A stretch of 9,520 bases of DNA, taken from an uncultured Eubacteriales bacterium (GTDB lineage: Bacteria; Bacillota_A; Clostridia; Lachnospirales; Lachnospiraceae). The stretch covers positions 1 through 9,520 of the forward strand of contig CADCPV010000019.1 in NCBI GenBank assembly GCA_902803345.1, written 5' to 3'. Below are positions 5,963 through 9,520 of this stretch, one piece after another; within the stretch, counting starts at the first letter, position 1, and every line of letters starts with the position of its first letter. The notes beneath the pieces were generated by a model. That model did not search any database, was not told the origin of the DNA, and was given only the letters and a program-made list of their open reading frames with translations. The position numbers and the translations under genes were made by a program.

Positions 5963-6416
5963 CTTCGTTTCCCCCGAAGCTTTCGCTTTCGTAATCTATC
6001 CCCATCGCTTTCAGCATTTCCTGCATCCGTTCAACCGGGAAGGGCGGATTTGCCACCGGCTTCATCGCAATCGACATCAGTTTCAGCGGGTTGTCGTCGG
6101 CTGCAATACGGTTGGAGCTCAAGGTTCCGCAGAGCCTGCAGCGGTGAATGAGCGCCCATTCGCCGTCTTTCCGGACCCACACTGCGATCGGGTCCATGAG
6201 TCCGCCGCATTCCGCATCCCGGTCTCCCGGAACTGTATCCAGATGAACGCTTGAGAGGCAGTTCGGACAGTGATTCCGATGTCCGGTGCCGGCATTTTCC
6301 GGCCGGACTTCGCGTCCGCAGTTTTTGCAGACGAACACTTCTTCCGAACGATGGGTCATATAGTAACCCTTTTCCTTCTCTGTATTTTTCTTCTTTCCGC
6401 TCTTATAAACAGCCAT
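5943..6416 (-). CDS. RNHCP-domain zinc-binding protein
   Basis: 157 residues from the ATG at 6416. The eponymous motif RNHCP is at residues 47-51 (RNHCPNCLSSVHLD), followed by PGDR, CGGLMDPIAVWV, EWALIHRCRLCGTLSSNRIAADDNP. Cysteines at 30, 33, 50, 53, 70, 93 and 96 suggest two or more zinc knuckles of rubredoxin or zinc-ribbon type. The family has no well-established function that I know of; nucleic-acid or ribosome binding is plausible from its make-up and neighbours but not shown. Two starts are possible. The ATG at 6416 is one base after the rsfS stop, with AAGGA upstream, and adds a Lys-rich stretch. The ATG at 6359 (MTHRSEEVFVCKNCG) has AAAAGGG 7 bases upstream and better fits the family's short N-terminus. 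Confidence 0.85.
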   Translation of the reverse strand: MAVYKSGKKKNTEKEKGYYMTHRSEEVFVCKNCGREVRPENAGTGHRNHCPNCLSSVHLDTVPGDRDAECGGLMDPIAVWVRKDGEWALIHRCRLCGTLSSNRIAADDNPLKLMSIAMKPVANPPFPVERMQEMLKAMGIDYESESFGGNEVDGENH

Positions 6417-6417
6417 C

Positions 6418-6768
6418 TCAGAATTCCTTCGGATCTACGCGCTTTCCGTCTCTCCAGATGCGTTCCAGATCATAGAACAGCCTGTCTTCCCGGTTGAAGA
6501 TGTGGATAATCACATCATTGTAATCAAGAAGAATCCAGCGTTTGGTGCTGTAGCCTTCGATCGCACGGCGCTCATAGCCGGCACGTCCGAGCGCCTCATC
6601 CACTGCATCCGAAAGCGCTTCCACCTGACGTTCATTGTCGCCGCTTGCGATAATAAAATAATCTGCGATGACGCTGACTGCAGTAATATCCAGCACACTC
6701 ACATCAGAGGCTTTCTTATCCTCCAGAGCGTCACAGGCGAGTCTGACCATTTTCTGAATGTCGTTCAT
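6418..6768 (-). CDS. rsfS: Ribosomal silencing factor RsfS
   Basis: 116 residues from the ATG at 6768 (MNDIQKMVRLACDALEDKKASDVSVLDI). RsfS binds L14 on the 50S subunit and blocks joining with the 30S, lowering translation in starvation. Family motifs include SVIADYFIIASGDNERQVEALSDAV, YERRAIEGYSTKRWILLDYNDVIIHIFNREDRLFYDLERIW, covering the full DUF143/Iojap domain. The yqeK stop TAA (6774 to 6772) is followed by TTG and then ATG. GGAG lies 9 bases before the ATG and 6 before the TTG, so a TTG start at 6771 is possible and would add one residue. The gene sits between yqeK and the RNHCP gene, the usual position after yqeK. Confidence 0.95.
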   Translation of the reverse strand: MNDIQKMVRLACDALEDKKASDVSVLDITAVSVIADYFIIASGDNERQVEALSDAVDEALGRAGYERRAIEGYSTKRWILLDYNDVIIHIFNREDRLFYDLERIWRDGKRVDPKEF

Positions 6769-6771
6769 CAA

Positions 6772-7380
6772 TTACTTCTCCGTTTCTGTTTTCTTCTTAT
6801 CCACAAGCCTCTGATACCAGTGGAAAACTTCTTCTGTCATCGGATCGATATCATCCGGCGATTTCTGCAGCAGGTATCGGTACGTATCCCGTGAAATCAT
6901 CAGTACCGTTCTGTCCAGATCCACATAGGCTTCTTTTCGGATCTCCGGCAGGTTCTCTGCCTTATACCGGAACGGTTCAATATAATCCGCAACAAAAATG
7001 ATTTTTTCAAGCGTACTCATATCGGGCCGGCCGGTCGTATGATTTGTGATCGCCGAAAGCACGTCCGGGTCTTTGATTCCGTATTTGTCTTCCGCAAGAT
7101 ATGCTCCCATCTTCGCATGAAGAAGCGTCGGATTCCGGCGCTCCGTCTTGTTGACCGGGACGCCCCACTTCTCACAGAGCTTCACACGCTCCCCGTCCGG
7201 AATGCTTTTCGCGCAGTCATGCAGAAGCCCTGCGACATACGCGAGCTCCATGTCCGCATCCCAGCGCATGGCAAGGCTGCAGGCAGTAAATGCGACGGAA
7301 AGCGTATGCTGGTAACGCTCCTTGTCCAGCTCCTTTTTCAGGCTCTTCTTGATGCTGAGGTACTTTTCCTGCTGAATCAA
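6772..7380 (-). CDS. yqeK: YqeK HD-domain diadenosine tetraphosphatase
   Basis: 202 residues. YqeK symmetrically hydrolyses Ap4A to two ADP using a di-iron HD-domain centre. Candidate metal ligands are His25 (RYQHTLSV), His54-Asp55 (LLHDCAK), His88 (LLHAKMGA), His114 (NHTTGRP) and Asp132 (FVADYIEP), so the set looks complete. The start is TTG at 7380, with AGGAG (7394 to 7390) 9 bases upstream. The next in-frame Met is residue 38, beyond the first metal ligand, which excludes it. The gene begins 15 bases after yhbY ends and leads directly into rsfS. In many Bacillota nadD comes between yhbY and yqeK, or is fused to yqeK; neither is seen here. The protein carries no adenylyltransferase domain. 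Confidence 0.93.
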   Translation of the reverse strand: MIQQEKYLSIKKSLKKELDKERYQHTLSVAFTACSLAMRWDADMELAYVAGLLHDCAKSIPDGERVKLCEKWGVPVNKTERRNPTLLHAKMGAYLAEDKYGIKDPDVLSAITNHTTGRPDMSTLEKIIFVADYIEPFRYKAENLPEIRKEAYVDLDRTVLMISRDTYRYLLQKSPDDIDPMTEEVFHWYQRLVDKKKTETEK

Positions 7381-7395
7381 AATCCGGGTCTCCTG

Positions 7396-7713
7396 TTATT
7401 CCGCTTTCTTCACGGCTTTGGGCAAAACAATCTTCCGGTCTTCGGGCTTCTTTGCCTGACGGTACAGGACAATCTTCTTGCCGATTACCTGCACGACTTC
7501 CGAGCGCGTGCGCTCTGCCAGCATTTCTGCGATCTCCCGCGGATCATCCATGCAGTTTTTCAGCACGCCGACCTTGATCAGTTCATTGGCCTCGATCGCT
7601 TCATTCACCGCATCCGTAATGCCGGGCGTCATGCTGTCCTTCCCAACATTGATGACCGGATCAAGCTTCATCGCAAGAGACTTCAGATACGCCCGCTGTT
7701 TGCTTGTCAACAT
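7396..7713 (-). CDS. yhbY: YhbY/YqeI CRM-domain RNA-binding protein
   Basis: 105 residues, a single CRS1-YhbY (CRM) domain, associated with pre-50S ribosomal subunits and RNA binding. The family start MLTSKQRAYLKSLA is clear, followed by PVINVGKDSMTPGITDAVNEAIEANELIKVGVL and VVQVIGKKIVLYRQ. The GxxG loop that contacts RNA is normally of the GKGG or GSNG type, but here it reads GKDS (24-27), so the second glycine is replaced. The C-terminal tail is Lys-rich. The ATG at 7713 has GGAG 5 bases upstream, and the obgE stop codon is 12 bases away. It is the second gene of the obgE operon. Confidence 0.93.
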   Translation of the reverse strand: MLTSKQRAYLKSLAMKLDPVINVGKDSMTPGITDAVNEAIEANELIKVGVLKNCMDDPREIAEMLAERTRSEVVQVIGKKIVLYRQAKKPEDRKIVLPKAVKKAE

Positions 7714-7725
7714 ATATTTACTCCG

Positions 7726-9015
7726 TTATTTATAATAGTCAAATGAGTGTCCGTACATCCGGACCGTGTCGCCGTCCTGAATCCCCAAAGCCTCTAATTC
7801 TTTCAGGATTCCGGCGTCTTTCAGGAATTTCTGGAAGAACTGGAATCCTTTTTCCGAATCGAGGTTCGTATAGCCGAGCATCTTCTCGATCCGCGGGCCT
7901 TCGACCACATATTCACCGTCTTCGTTCTTCTGTACAGTATACGGAAGATTCGCCGTCGAGTCAACCTCGTATTCGAATTCCGGCTCGTAAATTTTCATTT
8001 CCCGCGGAAGCTCCGCAAGCTTTTTCTGAATGCAGGACAGAAGTTCCTTCGTGCCTTCCCCTGTCACCGCGGAAATCGCGAAAACAGGACAGCTTTCAGT
8101 CTCATATTCCCGGCGGATCCTTGAAACCGGATCTTCGACGCCTTCCGCGGAAACAATTGCATCACACTTGTTTGCAACAATGATCTGCGGCTTCTTCATG
8201 AGTTCCGGATCATATTTCTCCAATTCTTCATTGATGGCACGAATGTCCTCGATCGGGTCGCGCCCTTCTGTGCCGGCTGCATCTACAACATGCAGAAGAA
8301 GCTTGCAGCGGTCAATATGGCGCAGGAATTCATGACCGAGTCCGATGCCTTCCGATGCGCCTTCAATCAGCCCCGGAATGTCAGCCATGACAAAGCCATC
8401 TCCGGATCCGAAATCCACGACGCCGAGCACCGGATTCAGGGTTGTAAAATGATAATTAGCAACTTTCGGCCGCGCATTTGACACCGCGCTGATCAGGGTC
8501 GACTTCCCGACATTCGGAAACCCGATCAGCCCGACGTCCGCAATGACCTTGAGTTCCAGCGTAACCCAGAGCTCTTTGGCAGGTCCGCCCGGCTTTGCGT
8601 ACTTCGGGATCTGCATCGTGGAGGTCGCGAAATGCATGTTTCCGACGCCGCCCTTGCCGCCTGAAAGAACTACCTGGCGCAGGTTTTCGCCGGACATGTC
8701 CGCAATGACTTTTCCGGATGCTTCGTCCCGGATAATGGTGCCTTCCGGAACCCTGATAATGAGATCTTCGCCGTCCGCGCCGTGCATCCGTCGCTTTCCG
8801 CCCTGTTCTCCGTCCTGTGCGCTGTATTTCCGCTGATGCCGGAAGTCTCCGAGCGTATTCAGGCCTTTTTCAACCTGGAAAATAATATCTCCGCCCCTTC
8901 CGCCGTCTCCGCCGTCCGGGCCGCCGTTTGCCACGTACTTTTCTCTTCGGAAACTGACATGGCCGTCGCCGCCCTTGCCGGAACGGATATAGATTTTAGC
9001 ATGATCTGCAAACAT
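7726..9015 (-). CDS. obgE: Obg/CgtA GTPase
   Basis: 429 residues from the ATG at 9015. Obg is an essential GTPase acting in late 50S assembly and stress responses. The glycine-rich Obg fold covers about residues 1-158 (GKGGDGHVSFRREKYVANGGPDGG). The G domain follows: P-loop GFPNVGKS (165-172), switch I Thr191-Thr192, DIPG (212-215), NKCD (282-285) and SAVTGEG (315-321). The OCT domain spans about 345-425 (FEYEVDSTANLPYTV ... GIQDGDTVRMYGHSFDYY), typical of Bacillota. The reading frame stays open for 57 codons upstream to 9186, but those residues resemble nothing in the family. The ATG at 9015 with GGAG 8 bases upstream gives the standard MFADHAKIYIRSG start. I see no good obgE promoter in the spacer upstream. 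Confidence 0.96.
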   Translation of the reverse strand: MFADHAKIYIRSGKGGDGHVSFRREKYVANGGPDGGDGGRGGDIIFQVEKGLNTLGDFRHQRKYSAQDGEQGGKRRMHGADGEDLIIRVPEGTIIRDEASGKVIADMSGENLRQVVLSGGKGGVGNMHFATSTMQIPKYAKPGGPAKELWVTLELKVIADVGLIGFPNVGKSTLISAVSNARPKVANYHFTTLNPVLGVVDFGSGDGFVMADIPGLIEGASEGIGLGHEFLRHIDRCKLLLHVVDAAGTEGRDPIEDIRAINEELEKYDPELMKKPQIIVANKCDAIVSAEGVEDPVSRIRREYETESCPVFAISAVTGEGTKELLSCIQKKLAELPREMKIYEPEFEYEVDSTANLPYTVQKNEDGEYVVEGPRIEKMLGYTNLDSEKGFQFFQKFLKDAGILKELEALGIQDGDTVRMYGHSFDYYK

Positions 9016-9045
9016 ATCTTTTTCTCCATATAACGCGTGGGTGAA

Positions 9046-9155
9046 TTCGATTATCGCCTGAAACCAACCCGAGCCGAGGGTTATCGCAGTTCTTCCGAGG
9101 TGACCTGGAACCGTCACCGAGGGGGAACTGCGATCCCGCAGGCGAGTGATTCGAA
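9046..9155 (+). ncRNA. Candidate structured RNA with three-way junction between obgE and rpmA
   Basis: This is an inferred element, not a recognised family. In the plus sense, TCGCCTG (9054-9060) pairs with CAGGCGA (9139-9145), enclosing two hairpins. One is AACCC (9066-9070) with GGGTT (9078-9082). The other is 22 consecutive positions, 9083-9104 with 9113-9134, around the loop CTGGAACC. The latter has 10 Watson-Crick pairs, two U-G pairs, two C-G pairs, tandem G-A/A-G and six more Watson-Crick pairs. An outer TTCGA (9046-9050) can pair with TCGAA (9151-9155). Read on the minus strand, the two U-G pairs become C-A mismatches and the G-A pairs become T-C mismatches, so plus-strand transcription is favoured. 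A leader for obgE on the minus strand remains possible. TATAAC (9029-9034) is the only candidate -10, without a good -35. Confidence 0.4.
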
Positions 9156-9183
9156 AAGGGGCCTCATGATCCTGAGGCCCCTT
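9156..9183 (-). terminator. Terminator-like hairpin after rpmA
   Basis: AAGGGGCCTCA (9156-9166) and TGAGGCCCCTT (9173-9183) form an 11-bp GC-rich stem with a 6-base loop. On the minus strand the stem is followed by TTTT overlapping its end, so it probably causes at least partial termination after rpmA, 22 bases beyond the stop codon. On the plus strand there is no T-tract. It sits directly next to the structured element at 9046-9155. Confidence 0.68.
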
Positions 9184-9204
9184 CACTCCATGCTCTTTAC
9201 TGGA

Positions 9205-9501
9205 TTACTCGGCGACCCGGTCAGCCACTTCGTAAACAGAACATTTCTTCTTGTCTCTGCCGAAACGCTCGAAACGTACCACGCCGTCCTTCAGGGCGAA
9301 CAGAGTATCGTCGCCGCCGATGCCGACATTGGTGCCGGGATGGATCTTGGTCCCGCGCTGTCTGTAAAGAATGTTGCCGGCCTTGACAAACTGTCCGTCA
9401 GCCCGCTTCGCGCCAAGGCGCTTGGACTCGGAATCACGGCCGTTCTTGGTGGAGCCGACGCCCTTCTTATGAGCAAATAACTGAAGATTCATCTGTAACA
9501 T
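9205..9501 (-). CDS. rpmA: Ribosomal protein L27 with cleavable N-terminal extension
   Basis: 98 residues. L27 lies near the peptidyl transferase centre of the 50S subunit. The core [57 protein letters not shown] and [16 protein letters not shown] is complete. The N-terminus [10 protein letters not shown] before HKKG matches the Firmicutes extension removed by the cysteine protease Prp, which cuts after Ala10 in the FA-H context. This exposes the mature N-terminus that reaches the active site. The ATG at 9501 is supported by an excellent GAGGAGGTG (9517 to 9509), 7 bases upstream, while the ATG at 9492 would remove part of the Prp recognition sequence. rplU and prp would be expected just beyond the window's right edge, as in other Bacillota. 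Confidence 0.97.
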   Translation of the reverse strand: MLQMNLQLFAHKKGVGSTKNGRDSESKRLGAKRADGQFVKAGNILYRQRGTKIHPGTNVGIGGDDTLFALKDGVVRFERFGRDKKKCSVYEVADRVAE

Positions 9502-9508
9502 GATCTTA

Positions 9509-9517
9509 CACCTCCTC
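9509..9517 (-). promoter_or_regulatory. Strong ribosome binding site of rpmA
   Basis: GAGGAGGTG on the minus strand is an almost full complement to the 16S rRNA 3' end. Its 7-base spacing to the ATG at 9501 fixes that codon as the L27 start rather than the ATG at 9492. Confidence 0.85.
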
Positions 9518-9520
9518 GAA

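Noticed and set aside
7039..7746. 235-codon plus-strand open frame across yqeK and yhbY
   Set aside because: It spans two well-supported minus-strand genes and their junction, with no protein similarity I recognise.
9099..9118. Resemblance of CTGGAACCG in the rpmA-obgE spacer to the T-box antiterminator TGGNACCGCG
   Set aside because: There is no stem I, specifier loop or downstream aminoacyl-tRNA synthetase or amino-acid gene, and the bases lie in an apical loop. Chance similarity is more likely.
9016..9186. 57-codon N-terminal extension of the Obg reading frame, to an upstream start at 9186
   Set aside because: It runs through the hairpin and the structured spacer and resembles nothing in Obg. 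The ATG at 9015 has its own ribosome binding site and gives the family-standard N-terminus.
9037..9480. 147-codon plus-strand open frame
   Set aside because: It runs antisense to rpmA and through the structured spacer; rpmA on the other strand is unambiguous and no ribosome binding site or family similarity supports this frame.

Overview
The window looks like core chromosome from a Bacillota (Firmicutes) bacterium, probably a Clostridia or Erysipelotrichia relative of moderate GC content. The evidence is the Gram-positive LexA/DinR-type operator sequences, an L27 with the Firmicutes-style cleavable N-terminus, an RqcH/NFACT protein, a PdaA-like protein, strong AGGAGG-type ribosome binding sites and consensus SigA promoters. 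I cannot name a genus. I see no mobile element, CRISPR array, tRNA or rRNA gene.

Left part (1-2400). The 5' end of glmM (minus strand, cut by the window edge) and rqcH (plus strand) diverge from a roughly 210-bp intergenic region. Each has its own good SigA promoter there.

Middle part (2400-5415, all plus strand). First comes a membrane-anchored protein with a Thr/Glu/Ser/Pro-rich linker and a polysaccharide-deacetylase-like domain that has lost nearly all catalytic residues. Next is lexA, preceded by candidate LexA boxes, an extended -10 promoter and a strong hairpin that overlaps that promoter. A plsX-like acyltransferase gene follows lexA in the same apparent operon. A perfect 18-bp palindrome ends this block and also closes the convergent minus-strand operon.

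Right part (5411-9501, all minus strand, read from right to left). The order is rpmA (L27), a terminator-like hairpin, a highly structured spacer, obgE, yhbY, yqeK, rsfS, an RNHCP zinc-binding protein and a GNAT acetyltransferase. This is the widespread ribosome-assembly and GTPase cluster, but nadD, which commonly lies just before yqeK, is missing. Genes from obgE to the acetyltransferase are separated by at most about 15 bases or overlap, so they are probably one operon.

Functionally the window combines cell-envelope precursor synthesis (GlmM), phospholipid synthesis (PlsX), ribosome assembly and quality control (L27, Obg, YhbY, RsfS, RqcH), nucleotide alarmone hydrolysis (YqeK) and the SOS response (LexA). 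The most unusual items are the three-way-junction RNA-like element between rpmA and obgE, whose G-U pairs and tandem G-A pairs favour plus-strand transcription; the apparently inactive deacetylase-like protein; and the terminator hairpin overlapping the lexA promoter.
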